Part shown: piece after piece, positions 37,344 to 49,676 of the stretch | Numbering within the stretch: the first letter of the stretch is position 1 | How the letters are laid out: the number at the start of each line of letters is the position of its first letter | The notes under the pieces: generated by a model | The model's input: only the letters and a program-made list of their open reading frames with translations | Database searches by the model: none | What the model was told of the DNA's origin: nothing | NCBI GenBank assembly: GCA_004794655.1 | Contig: SMMW01000046.1 | Coordinates: 2,330,001-2,394,000 of the forward strand | Reading direction: 5' to 3' | From: Marisa cornuarietis | Lineage: Eukaryota; Mollusca; Gastropoda; Architaenioglossa; Ampullariidae | Length of the DNA stretch: 64,000 bases | Made by a program: the position numbers and the translations under genes

Positions 37344-37470
37344 AGTGTCACAGTCGGAGCATGTAGCTCTATTTCAGTGTCACTATCGGAGGAGGTAGCT
37401 CTATTTCAGTGTCACTATCGGAGGAGGTAGCTCTATTCCAGTGTCACAGTCGAAGGTAGCTCTATTCCAT
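37344..37470 (+). repeat. 34-bp minisatellite, about four units
   Basis: The unit runs from GTAGCTCTATTTCAGTGTCA to CTATCGGAGGAG. Two units are perfect and the flanking two are shortened or mutated. Confidence 0.93.
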
Positions 37471-38244
37471 TGATAATCCTCCAAAGATAACATTAGGAAT
37501 GTCTACAGTCTAGGACTGGTTGAGCTCTTGTTTGTCCAAATGCCAACATTTGCTGAATGGATGATGCAGCCTGCCTCCCAACAATCTAGCCTGTTGATCA
37601 ATAAACTACAGCCTGGGCAGATCGTGGTTCACTTAAGCGGTTTCACCTGTCACTGGCTTATACCTCGATACATCTTTGTACAAGTCTGGGTTCCCATCAC
37701 ACAAAGAAAGTCTTCTTGAAAGGTGCTCTCCACCTTTTCCCCTCGAGTGACGTCACTGCAAAACACAGGCAGCACGTGCATCAACAACAAACCTCCTCTC
37801 TCTCCCTTCCCCTCTCCCAACGGATATTGATTTAGATGCCTCGAGCATAAATGACCTGTACCCTCCCCATATCTGTCACACCCCCTACCCCCCGATTGAA
37901 GGAGGACGTGACACATTAAGGCTTGGTCCTCCGACTGACCACAGACCAGTAGTCAACTCAGTTGTGTACAATGATATGTCGCTCCACTTTGTCACGACTG
38001 CATAACCATAATCAGCTATTATTTAGCCACATTAGGTCGTTATTTAACAAGTCTTGGTTTATCTGAGTTATTAGTTCTATATTTTCTGGCAATGGTTTTG
38101 GAAACGTTTAATTCGAGAATGTTTCTAATACAAAACCGGGCCATCTTTTATCAACCCATTTAGCCACACCAAACCCTAACTTAGCACACATACCATCAAT
38201 TAGTAGTACACAGCTGTCCTTGAACATTACTAGGTACTTATCAT

Positions 38245-38661
38245 TTAGCTACAATAAGTCGTCATTCACCACAATAAATCGTCATTCAGCCCCAATAAGT
38301 CGTCATTCAGCCCCAACAAGTCGTCATTCAGCAAAATAAGTCGTCATTCAGCCACAATAAATCGTCATTCAGCCACAATAAATCGTCAATCAGCAACAAT
38401 GTCGTCATTCAGCCACAATAAGTCGTCATTCAGCAAAATAAGTCGTCATTCAGCCACAATAAGTCATCATTCAGCTACAATAAGTCGTCATTCAGCAACA
38501 ATGTCGTCAATCAGCTACAATAAGTCGTCATTCAGCCACAATAAGTCGTCATTCAGCCCCAATAAGTCGTCATTCAGCAACAATGTCGTCATTCAGCAAC
38601 AGTAAGTCGTCATTCAGCCACAATAAGTCGTCATTCAGCCTCAATAAGTCGTAATGTAGCC
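38245..38661 (+). repeat. 19-21-bp minisatellite, about 20 units
   Basis: The unit is AAGTCGTCATTCAGCCACAAT. Variants differ at the ATTCAGC(C/A)(A/C)C positions and in length (19, 20 and 21 bp). The three length classes appear interspersed. Older degraded units (CATTTAGCTACAATAAG, TTATTTAGCCACATTAGG) occur upstream to about 38020. It is not a CRISPR array: there are no distinct spacers. Confidence 0.96.
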
Positions 38662-39337
38662 CCCCCCCCCTAGACCACCATTTAGCAGCAGCTGTCTTGG
38701 CATCTTCACACAAACGCAGGTATGTTTTCGCGACAGTCGCGTTTGCAGCCATCGCCACCGACCCCCGTAACCTCCTGCAAGTGCCCAGCCGCTCCCTTAG
38801 CGTCCTCCGACATCAGCGACAACAAAGTGAGTGTAGGTGGAGGCGGTTCAAATCAACGTGCAAGCTATTGATCCAACTTGCCAATCCGGCCGTGTTATCG
38901 TTGGCCTAACTCGTCCATCCTATCGTCTGCATCGTGTCAGGGTTAGGTCCGCCTCTCTCTGGGAGCTACTGGCGATGATACATGGGAAGGTGAAATGTTC
39001 TCAGAGGAGGGAGCCGCCGGACGTGAGGGACTTCCACCCACCCCACCCTACACTTCCCCTTCCCACCACTCGCGAAAGAACTTTGTGGTAAACAAAATGG
39101 ATGCCACCAAGAGCTGGTTTGGTAAGAGCACCGGCTGTCTGACTTGTCTCAACATTACAGCAGATGTCCCCTAATTGCCATGACAGTCTCATAAGCTTCA
39201 AGAGGCCCTATAATCAGCGCACATTGTTAAAGGTTTCTCGTTTCTCTCATTCTCGAATCATTTCCTTGCGTCCTTTTTTTCTCTGAAAACAAAGTGTGAT
39301 TTAGAGATAATATTTGACATTCCTCTGTGTTTGTGTG

Positions 39338-39402
<65 letters not shown>

Positions 39403-41206
39403 GAGAGAGAAATTACATCATTAAAACCCATTGAGATTAAATCCAACGGTGGGGTTTTTTTTTGGGTGGGGGGGGGCTGTGGGTTGGGAAGCTGGCTTCT
39501 TCCGGACCTTTTCACTGACTGAGTCTGCACAAATATCTTTATCGGCTTAATTTTCGTTTAACTGCTTTGCAAGCTCTATATTTTTAACGGTAGGGATTTA
39601 AAACTCAGGTTTATTTCCTTTTTTAATATAAGCACAACTCTGTTATTTGCCCTCTTAATGTCCACACCGAGAAATATCGAGGAATGATGGAGAACGGACC
39701 GAAGATGGTGGCAGGTAAATAACGAGCGTCAACAATTATTAGTGGTTGTGGGAGCAGATGTGTAACGGGTTCACCATATCTAAAACAGGACATAATGAAA
39801 AAGGATTCAATTGATGATTTTATTTATGTTTAGCATTTTAGCAAAATCTTCGTACAGTACATTCGATAAGACCAAAGCCATTGTTTCCTGTGTACAGACA
39901 TTACTTCCCGTAATATCTTTCCCATCTGGCTGTATTCAAGATACCGTTAGGAAGGCCAGACCTTACTCTCAGTCCATTTCCATAATGCCAGGACCAACGG
40001 TAAGTGTCTGGCGATCATTTTACCGACCTCCATCGGTGAAGTTTTATTTATTAAGAGACACTCGGACTGTCTGACCACACTTCCCTGCCCCAACCTCCCA
40101 GCCCATCCCCCCACCCCCAGCGTGTGCTTCTGGTGTCACCCTTTCAACTCTCCTTTAAGAAGAATATTTCCAGAAATCTCCAATGTCGCAACAGACATGC
40201 ATGTACAGATAATTTAGAAAAGTGACAAAGATTGGATGCGGAGTATGTCAGACCCAATTAAATAAATAAATAAATAAAAAGTTTGTGCATGGAAGCTGCG
40301 TCTCTAATATATAGGAAACAAACAGTGGAAACTGACAAAATTAATCTTCCACAAAACGAATAAATAATTAAATACAGTTCGCAGCATGTGAAAGAAATCT
40401 CGGTCCCACATACTCCTCTTCTCGTGTTTCTGAATTGTGGCTCATCTGCGCCTGCGTATCAGTTTCAGTACAAGACTGGACAGGAGGATGCAAGGGAAAG
40501 TTGAAACCGTTACACCGCCAGGTCTCGTCGGCTGATCGATTTCTGATGAAAATGACGTCAGTCCACAGGTGTGTGGGTCGCAGGTGGGAGGCGGGCGTAG
40601 CCAGAAATGGCCATGGCAGTAAGAAGGTAACAAGACTCGGCGGTGGTAGTAAGTAAGACGGTTTACCCCCCCCCCCGACACTGCAGTGTAGTGGATGTCG
40701 TCCGAGCCCTGTGCTCAAAACAAAGCTCGCAGCACCGACCAGTTGTAAAGAAATAAGAAACAGTTGCCCAGCAATTTTTCCTCATTCGTCAGCAGCATTA
40801 TCGATCACAACGCCGGTTTTAATTAGTCGCATCACGCCTCTGAAAAATATTGGAGGACAATGTTCCTTCCCTATTTCCCCGCCATGATTCGATTTCACTT
40901 TCTGGCTCGTGCGTCGGGCTAATAGTGGAGAAAATTACTTCGCTGGGGCGTGTGGTGTGGGGGGCTTGAATTTGAATTTGAATTGAATTTTCGCTCAGAT
41001 GAATGGCTGTTGGCTATAGTTTCGAGAAAAGGCTTAACGCTGCTTTTCCAGCCAGCATGTCATTCATTCTAGAATCTAGAACCTTCACAAGAGTCGCGCT
41101 GAGGCGATGGTGGTCCTTAATTAAGTCATTTAATCAGTAAAAGGGAAACTTAGTCTACAAACACTGAAACGAACTCTAATCACAAAGAGAGACAGAGACG
41201 TGCGCG
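38662..41206. other. Intergenic, no gene seen; TG microsatellite
   Basis: It holds a TG run of about 59 bp (39340-39398) and a short TAAA run (40258-40279). No coding similarity or named transposon was recognised. Confidence 0.5.
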
Positions 41207-41793
41207 CGCATATATATATATATATAAACATGCACACACTCACACACACACGTGCATATATATATATATATAAACAAGCACACACTCCCTCACTCTCTCT
41301 CTCTCATATATATATATACACACGCACGCACACACTCCCTGACTCTCTCTTACACACATATATATAAACACACACGCATGTACACACTCACACACACACA
41401 CACACACACACGTGCATATATATAATATAAACACACACGCACGCACACACTCCCTCACTCTCTCTCTCTCTCTCACATATATATATATAAACACACACGC
41501 ATGCACACACTCACACACACACGTGCATATATATATATAAACACACACGCATACACACACTCCCTCACTCTCTCTCTCACACACACACGCATATATATAT
41601 ATAAACACGCACGCACGCACACACTCCCTCTGTCACACACACACACACACAAACACACGCTTATATATATAATCACGCATGCATACGCACGCACACACTC
41701 ACTAACACACACACATATATATATAAACACGCACGCATACGCACACACACACACACAAACGCACACACAAACGCACATGCACACACACACACA
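41207..41793 (+). repeat. Complex CA/TA/TC array with higher-order units
   Basis: Blocks of CA repeats, CGTGCATATATATA, TATAAACACACACGCA, CACTCCCTCACTCTC and TC runs recur about seven times, roughly every 60-90 bp. The array behaves like a tandem repeat built from microsatellites. The open frames across it on both strands are repeat artefacts. Confidence 0.93.
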
Positions 41794-42059
41794 CCAGACT
41801 GTGAATTATCTAAAGCTCCATGGAAGGTACCGTCCTTAGTCTCAATCGACCAGCTGCCGTGTAGACGAGCCGTTAGTGTTGTGAGCCCACCACAAGCTAA
41901 GTGCTGCTAGTAGCTGTGACTGTGACTGTGACTGGCTAGCTTTCCTTGAGAGCTAGTTGCCACTCGTCTTTGAGGAGCTTCCCTGACATTAAGACCCGCT
42001 CTGTTTGAAAATCACAGCTGGCACGCAACCGCTTTCCTGCTGGCTGAACTGGTTGACGC

Positions 42060-42450
42060 TGAAACTACGTGCAGGGTGATATCGCTACACCACGTTACAC
42101 CACCACTTGTCACGTGTAGCTCACGTGACTGCAGTTTGCATACACGTGTTGAATGTCACCCGCTTGACACAAAAACAGACTATATTTAACACCTTGCACT
42201 ACACTTGCTACACGTCATGTGTTTCACATACTGTAACGACTACGTCACGTGTAACACATTAGACGTTACAGCCTGCAATATGTAACTTGGTCAATGTTTA
42301 ATTCGCTATATGCTTCACACGTTATACGTATCCACTACATGTAACACATCGCCCGTACAACGCAAGATACGTCACACATTACAAGCACATTTAAAAAGTT
42401 ACGTGCACATCACGTTACACATAAAATACATCACGTGATTTACGTTTTAT
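42060..42450. promoter_or_regulatory. Dense field of CACGTG and ACGT motifs
   Basis: Within about 390 bp, CACGTG palindromes occur at about 42111, 42122, 42143, 42247 and 42433, together with many ACGT cores (ACGTCACG, CACGTTACAC, TACGTCAC, ACGTGTTAC). Phrases such as CACGTTACAC and TAACACAT recur imperfectly. It may be an enhancer rich in bHLH-type sites or a decayed short tandem repeat. No gene adjoins it closely. Confidence 0.4.
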
Positions 42451-44169
42451 CTACGTGTTACATTAAAAATTGTTATAGGCACAGCTCTCTGCTCTTGAAC
42501 GATCTTTCGGTCTTTCGAATGAAAGTAATGAACCGAACGGCTGTTCACAAAAGTAAGGATCGATACTATGATTGTGGAGATTATCAATCTTATGAAGGAG
42601 GGTGTGACGGGCGTTGTTTGTTTTCGGTCGGTCCCTTAGTTCACAAATTCACACAGTTTATCCGATCCTCCCCCAAACTTGACGGCAATATTCCTGACAT
42701 CTCCAGGAAGATCGCAGTCTTATGTTTGCTTGGTGTACACTTTCCTAAACATTATTATTCTTTATGTTCATTTTTTCCAGTTGTAAGATGTTGCTAAACC
42801 ACAAAAAATCTACTACCCTGGGTCAGTTGCCACCCACAAATACGCAGAACATACGTGGGACAGCGCGGAATTTGAAGACAGTGCCGATGACAGAGACAAG
42901 AGGGAGGGAGCGACTAGGGTGGGAAGCGAGCGAGTCGCTTGGGTTAACTGTTATCACCCATAAAAACACTTTACGGCTTTTGTTTCCCCTTCTACCCTTC
43001 ATTACAAGTGAGCGTCGGTGTCTCTCTCTTTCCCTTGTCCCTCCTGTCCCCACTGTTTGATGTCTTCAAAAACCAAAATCCCGGGACGTCTTATCTCTCC
43101 TTAAGTCGAACCGTCGAGCAGCCTCCTCCGTCACCTCCGTTGCACCAATCAAACTGTCAACCTCAGCAAGTTAGAAAAGGGCAGCGATGGTACAAGTTTG
43201 TAATATGTTACTACACAGAAGCCGTGTCTGTCATTTACTAATGACCCTTCACTCAAAGACAGATCAGAAGTTGAAAATAAAATCACAGTCGGAGGCGTTT
43301 GCGGGGTGAAACAACCCGGCCACGCCGGTAACCCTGCTAGTGTAAAATAAAATGGGGAAAATGAGTAAAAGAAAGGAAAACTTCTGTCTGCCAGTGTGCC
43401 CAGCAACATGATCAAGGGGGAGGATTGCATGTTTTGTGCTGCGCCTGCAGATCACGCTTCCGTTGTGAAGACTTGCAGGAACTGAGGAGCTACAGGCATT
43501 GGGATGATGGAGGTTGGGGGAGGGTAAGGCCGAAGGAAGAAAGTGAATGTTGTTGAAAAAATGTTTCCACCTTGTGCTTGATGACGAATCGAGTGAATCT
43601 GGTGTGAGATATGAATGAATGTGTATGTTTCATGGTGGCTGACCGCGGTTTGTTGTTGTTGATGATGATCCGGGCCCTGGAGCCTGCTGGTGGGGTGCGC
43701 GATCGTTATTGATCCGAGCCTAGACCAATCCGGCATGAATTTTTTTGTTGTTGTTTATTTTTGCGGCGAATATCTATGCTCCTGTCTATGGGCTTATACA
43801 CTTAGTGGCGCCCACCTTTCTCTCCAAGTGAACTACAGCCGGTTGGTCGACCTGGTGGCAAACAAGTCCGCATTGGGTTACGGCCAATATTTTCGTCGCA
43901 TGAAATCTTTGCCCGCTGATAATTTTCTGTAGGGGCTTACTCCCTTAGACTTTATTGTTTCCAAGATTGCCTACAAGATAGTGCGACCTTTTTTTCCTTG
44001 GTAAAGATGGTGGTAGGGTGGGGAATGATAACACTTTTAAAGCGCATGAATAGGAGAATTTGTTTCTAGACTCCTTAAGTTTTCACAATTGTGATTTAAT
44101 TTGACCGTTAGATTGAAAAGTCATGTGGCTACTACCTTTTTTCATCAATGGGCAACTTTTTGTGTTTGC
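42451..44169. other. Intergenic, no gene seen
   Basis: Open frames of 94-120 codons on both strands (42435-43736) have no recognisable domain and overlap each other. No named repeat was found. Confidence 0.45.
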
Positions 44170-46757
44170 TACTTGGTGTGGGGAGCGGACTCCACAGATG
44201 AACTCACCCAGGAACTAGAACGGTAACAGTGGGATATTGTGGGACTGGCAGAAGTAAAATGGCCAGGATTTAGAGAGGCAGCAACTGACAAGGGCCATAA
44301 ACTCTGGTAGTGTGGGGATGATGCCAGACACGAGCAAGGCTTGTGCTTCCTCGCATATAGGAATGTGGTGGTAGCCGCCATCAGCTGCGCACCCATATCC
44401 GATAGGTTGATCTTCATTCGCATCTCTGTCCTCACAATGTCACCTTTGTCCAAGTATATTGTCTAGCTTCCAAGCACGAAGACAACGAAGGGGAGAATTT
44501 TAAGCAGCAGTTATATATTGTTACAAAGGCAACACCGATAAAAAAAACATCGTTGTACTCGGTGGCTGGAACGCCAAGGTTGGCCTAGATGCCTACCAGC
44601 AATTGGCAGGAACGGTGAATAAATATGGCCTTTGATAAACCAACGACAGGGACTTCAGACTCATAGAGTTTGCACAGAATGATCGACTCACTTTAGCCAA
44701 TATCCTACATCCTCAAAAGAAATCGAGGACAGCAGCTTGGCACTCGCCAGATGGATTGGTTCATAACCAATTTGACTTCATCCCGCTGGCTAGACGCTTC
44801 AGATCCAGCATCAACAAGGCCAAGGCGATGACATAGGCGCTGACATCGGCAGGTAACCTGTCCTTGTCTTAAAGAGCCTGAAGTTGCAGTTGAAGAAGAG
44901 GTGCCTCAACATCCCTAAATTCACTTTCATTAGAAGCTGCAAGGCCCAAACGTTGATGAAATCTTCAAGGCCAAAGTTGGAGGTAAACCCCAGTGAACTT
45001 GGTAGATATCCTCGCTGGAAACACCAAAAGGCACAAATGTCAACAAGCCAAGAAACGCTGTCTCATAACATCTCTTCAAAGTGGGTTTTTAAATTTTCCT
45101 CATTATCAAATTATTATATTCCCCACCATAGACTTAAGGTGTTCATTAACTCTGGAGAAATAATAGACATCAATCGAGCAAGACTACCGTTGTTGTTTAT
45201 AATGCGCCTTAACCAGATGATTATGAGTGTTGCTATAAACGAATTAAGATTCAACATTTTCCATCTTTGATATGATCTACAACTCCTCGTTCTGTTACGT
45301 TTTGCAGGCTTTCCATTCCAAACAAATGAAAATATTTCCCTATTAATTCTTTGTATCAGCTCCAATGGGGGGAGAGGGTCAGGAAGAGTAATCAGCTGGT
45401 GAACTGTCTTGGAAATTAAAAGAGTTCTCCCTATTGTTATTTCCCCAAATTATGTTAAATGTCTCTTTTTACATCTTTCTATTTTTTTGTTTTGTTTTTT
45501 GTTTTTGTTGTTGTTGTTTCACTTTTTTGTATTTCGTCTTGAACGTTCACATTACCAACCTCATCCATATTAGGTGAGAATTTAAGATCAAAATTTCTAA
45601 ATGTTCCCGGAACCCACTGGACATTCCTCTCTCATGTATCGAAAGAAGTTCAGCATCAACGAGAGTGTCACAACGTCACAGACTTTATAAAGGCTTGTGA
45701 TAGAGTGTGGCACGAGAAGCTATGGCATGTGATGCAAAATTCAAGATCGAAGAGGGCCTCGTCCTAGTACTCGAAAAGTTCAACGAGCACAGTACTGCTG
45801 GATAGCCAGATGGGAGCTTTCTTTCATAAGACAGTAGGCGTTCGTCATCTGTGCTTTTATCACCTGTGCTGTTCAACAAATCTTGTTTGAAGAACATCAT
45901 GCGTGAAAACCTCCACGACCATAACACTTCCATTCCCTTGTGGAAGGCCGATTTTCATCCTACGCTTTCCAGACGACATCGATCTGATCGCAGGTACTCA
46001 CTAAGAGACTGACAGACAGTTCAAACGGATATGGAATGGAGACCATCGCTGACAAGAGTAAAGCTGTAGTCAGTGGCAACGGCAAAGCAGAGGTCTTCGG
46101 AGTACGGGTCAAAAAGGTAAACAACTCTAAATAATTGGGAGCCACCCTCTCCAAGGACGGCCGCTTTACGACAGAGATCCGTATCAGGACTATGACTGCA
46201 AACAGCGGCAATGGCTAGGAAGGAGAGGTTCTGACACATTCATAACATCATGTTTGCTAGAAAGTACGATCTATATTAGTCGTGTAGTACCGATCCTGCT
46301 TTACGGTTGCAAAACGAGAACTCTGCTTGCCGACACGAAGAGAAGAATCTAGGCATTTGAGAACAAGTCCCTGAGGAGACTTTCTGCTTTTACAGACTAC
46401 ATGAAATTAATGACTTTATACGAAGAACAGTTGCCACCCTCGCAGGACACCAGGATCCCCTGCTTGCAACAGTCAAGCGGCGTAAACTGGCTTAGTTTGA
46501 CCACGTGACCCGGCACGATACTCTGTCGAAGACTATCCTTCAAGGTACCTTGGAGGATTCTCCACGCTGTGGTGGTCAGAGGAAGAACTGGTTTACGAGC
46601 GTGAAGGACTGGACTGGTCGTCCTGTACAGGACCTGCTCACTGTCGCCCAAGACAAGCGTGAGTAGTGGGCCTTGTCAGTGTCTAGTCATGTGCTGCTCC
46701 TAACGTCCGGTTTCAACTAAGGGACAAATGACTGACTGACTGACTGACTGACTGACT
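44170..46757 (+). pseudogene. RTE-like endonuclease-reverse transcriptase relic
   Basis: Read in order across frames. Endonuclease: ELERLRWDIVGLAEVKWPG (about 44210), then GGWNAKVGLDAYQQLAGTVN (about 44560), FRLIEFAQNDRLTLANILHP and AAWHSPDGLVHNQFDFIPL. After a gap with a foreign insertion come reverse transcriptase pieces: TDFIKACDRVWHEKLWHVM (about 45680), FPDDIDLIAG in place of the FADDIDL active site, VPILLYGCKTRTLLADTKRR and FENKSLRRLSAF. The C-terminus reads TILQGTLEDSPRCGGQRKNW, SVKDWTGRPVQ and LRDK. It ends in an ACTG repeat tail at 46731-46757. Many stops and a deleted finger/palm region make it dead. The two flanking halves around 45075-45420 belong to one insertion. Confidence 0.88.
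45075..45420 (-). pseudogene. L1/Tx1-like ORF2 C-terminal fragment nested in the RTE relic
   Basis: The minus strand reads INREIFSFVWNGKPAKRNRT, RWKMLNLNSFIATLIIIWLRR and IINNNGSLARL. This is the C-terminal pattern of L1/Tx1 ORF2 proteins (FIWNGK.AKI…GGLKM.DI.SFI.ALK..WIRR). It is opposite to the RTE relic and interrupts it, so it probably arrived later. Confidence 0.72.
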
Positions 46758-47882
46758 CTCACTCCGCCGCAAAATGTTGTCATTATTGTCGATGGTAGTT
46801 AACCAACCCTAGAATTTAAAAGCTTCCGCAAATATTAATTTTGACGAAGTAACTGCTGTCCTTTATAAACTGCCGGAGACATGCATTGAAGTCGGGCTGT
46901 TGTCCATTCAAGTCCATTCACCTCACAGATCGCTGCACTTGTGCTTGGTGTGACCTCGGTATAAAATTATGTAAGTAGACCAAAAATATTATATTTTTGG
47001 AAGGGTGGGGATGAAGAAAAAGAAAATGAAGGCGAGAAAATGACAAAATAGCGACAGCGGCAACGAATGAATCCACGGTTGGAGCACAGATTTCAGTGCA
47101 GTGACTCTCGAGAGTCTCAAAAATCGATGGACTTAACTCTTTGGAAAAGGAGAGAGAAAGAGGCTACCGCCACTAACGACATTTTCTGGCAGCGCGACTT
47201 TGACGATTGCAATCAGCATGGAACTGAAGGCCGCTTTCTATTCCAGACACTCGAAGCGGTCTGAGAAAATCGATGGATTACACCTCGGTGCTGCGTGGCC
47301 CCTGCGTTGTCCTCAAAATAAGTGTGAAATTGCAGGCCTGTGAGACCAGAGTGTGACGGCGGGAGTGGTGCCAAAAGAAAGAATCGCTGGGGAGTATACG
47401 ACACTGCCATCTAGCGGGAGTGTCACGTGAGCTGTGACGTTTCACGCAGTGTGCACGCGCGCCGAGCCCAGCAATCAGTGTTTATCACCTTCTGGATAAC
47501 TCCCCCCCCCCCTTTCTTCCCTGCTTTGCTATTTTGTGGGGTTGTTATGTAAAGGAGACAGCTTTGGCAAACTCCACCCCCTTGTTGACCTCGCAGTATT
47601 GCACAATTCAGAGTGAGACTGATTATCTGTCATTTAACGGTCTTGTGGACTGTTTTATTCCTTGATTTCTCACCCCTCTCCACTTTTTCCGCCTCCCAAG
47701 ATATTTGTTAGTTTATTTATTTAAGGAGAGAAAACAAGTTCTGTGATTTAATTTCTCATCTTTTCATTTGCTCCCTTCCAATATATGGTCAGAAATTTTT
47801 CAACAACAAAAAAAAAGTGAGTTTTCTGAAAATTTGCACATGTTGTTGAAATGACATACATGACATCTTTTATTGATGACAT

Positions 47883-47911
47883 GACATGACATCTTTTATT
47901 GATGTCATGTC
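47883..47911. repeat. Perfect 11-bp stem hairpin
   Basis: GACATGACATC, loop TTTTATT, then GATGTCATGTC. The left part is also half of a short tandem duplication (ATGACATCTTTTATTGATG twice from about 47861). Confidence 0.85.
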
Positions 47912-48212
47912 GTGTTATTGAAATGAGAAACCGAGTATGAGTGTCAGATCTTTAGCGAACATCCATAAATGATGGGTTATTGACCTTTAAAAATCTCAGT
48001 GTGTGTGTGTGTGTGTGTGTGTGTGATTTGTCATTGTTTCAAGAGCATAACTCCAGCAAGCGTGTGAACATCTGGCAATCATTATAATTATACATCATAG
48101 AACCGCTTTGCATAAAATCCAATTATAAATAAAACCGCTTTATGAGAGATGGTGTGGAAGATAGAAGAGGGGAAGGATATACTGTTTGTAAATATGGCCG
48201 ATTTCATAGATT

Positions 48213-48312
48213 ACCTTAATGACTGCTTTCTAAGATTACCTTAGATTACCTTAATGACCACTTTCTAATATTACCTTAGATTACCTTAATGACAGCTTTC
48301 TTAGATTGCCTT
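48213..48312 (+). repeat. Minisatellite, three units of about 35-45 bp
   Basis: The unit contains GATTACCTTAATGAC followed by an (A/T)GCTTTCTAA phrase and repeats three times with small changes. Confidence 0.85.
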
Positions 48313-48862
48313 AATGGCAAGAGAGATGATCGTTTGTGCGATGTGGTGTACCCAGAACAGATGCTCACTTTACTGTAGCAAGCGTGGGGCGATGTTTTGG
48401 GGACTCGGGCTTGTGCTATGATATACGAGCACTTGGCATGCGCAGGGCACGGAAAGAGGTGGGTGGGTGATGGAAGTATGGAGTGGAGGACTGGGGGGGG
48501 GGTGCTTTATTACAAGTCTGACACCTCGTTAAGTCTAGACTCGGCGCTACCCTGGACAGAGACAGACCTCCCTTTGTGTGGCGCATGTGAACATAACTGA
48601 AGTGTGGGGCATAGTCGTTAGTTCGTCTGCCGAAGGACATAAATTAATGGCTGAACACATATGAAGCTCGAGGCTAAAGTGGCAAGACGACAATTACATC
48701 ATCTTTTATGTTCCCCTACTAGCAGCAAGAAACAGACAACAGAAGGAGAGATCACAGACTATTAAACAAAAAGAAAAACTAAAAACAAAAAAATCCATAA
48801 CTCAGTAATCTCTTACATTCAAAAGGACGTAACTGTAAAATTAAGCAAAATAATTATTTATT

Positions 48863-48906
<44 letters not shown>

Positions 48907-49676
48907 AGACACAATGATTTTATCAGAGGCAACAGAAAACCCCTCCACACCTTTTTCAGTAGCCCTTAGATTTCTGAGGTGGTGGAAGTAGGTACTCCAA
49001 ACTAGCTGTGAGTGGTTGTGAGGTAGTTTCGTAAACAAAAAAAATCACTCTTTCCAACACCCTGTACGTTTGTGTTATTTTTGTTTTAAACATCACTACG
49101 TAAATTAAAAATAATATTGATTCTTTTTCTATCAGATGGTGGGGCTTATTGTGTGACAGGATGCAAAATAAATAGCAACAATAAAACGGCTTGGAACTAC
49201 ACTACCCAAGCGCGCTTCGGCCAACCGTGTCAGTTTATTATGTTTTGCAGTTCCGTCAATATGAGAAATATTAATTGTTACCTGGTTAGATAATTAAGCT
49301 GACTACAAGGAAATGATCATCGTTGTAGTGCTACAACAGGGTACAAAAGGTTGAGTTGCCGTATTGCTTTGTTAATTTTGTTTTAGAAGTATTTCTTTGG
49401 TTTACTTGACACGTTTTTATGTACAAACAAATCATTGCGCTACATGACCACCAGCTTCAATACTGCTGATGTCGTGCCAGTTATGAGAAAATGTGCAATT
49501 TGTGGTCACGTGACTTCAATTTTCCCACCTGCTTGGAAAACAAGAGCTGTTGGTATATGGAAATGACTCGTAAAATAAGAAAAATTAGGTTTTACTCTAT
49601 TTCTTTAAACTGTCTGACTTCTTTCAAGTAGGAATTATGGACTGCAACGGACAAAATAGATCACTACCATGCGTAA

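Larger units (their letters stand above)
46758..49676. other. Intergenic, no gene seen; small repeats
   Basis: It contains a perfect hairpin at 47883-47911, TG (47998-48025) and CA (48867-48903) runs and a minisatellite at 48213-48312. The stretch 49190-49225 (ACTACCCAAGCGCGCTTCGG) is GC-rich but was not identified. Confidence 0.5.

Noticed and set aside
38399..38605. Ser/Asn/His-rich repeat protein, or a CRISPR-like array
   Set aside because: It is a minisatellite; units are contiguous with no unique spacers and the host is an animal.
41240..41839. Open frames of 105-126 codons rich in Cys/Val or Thr/His
   Set aside because: They are translations of the CA/TA/TC array and occur on both strands.
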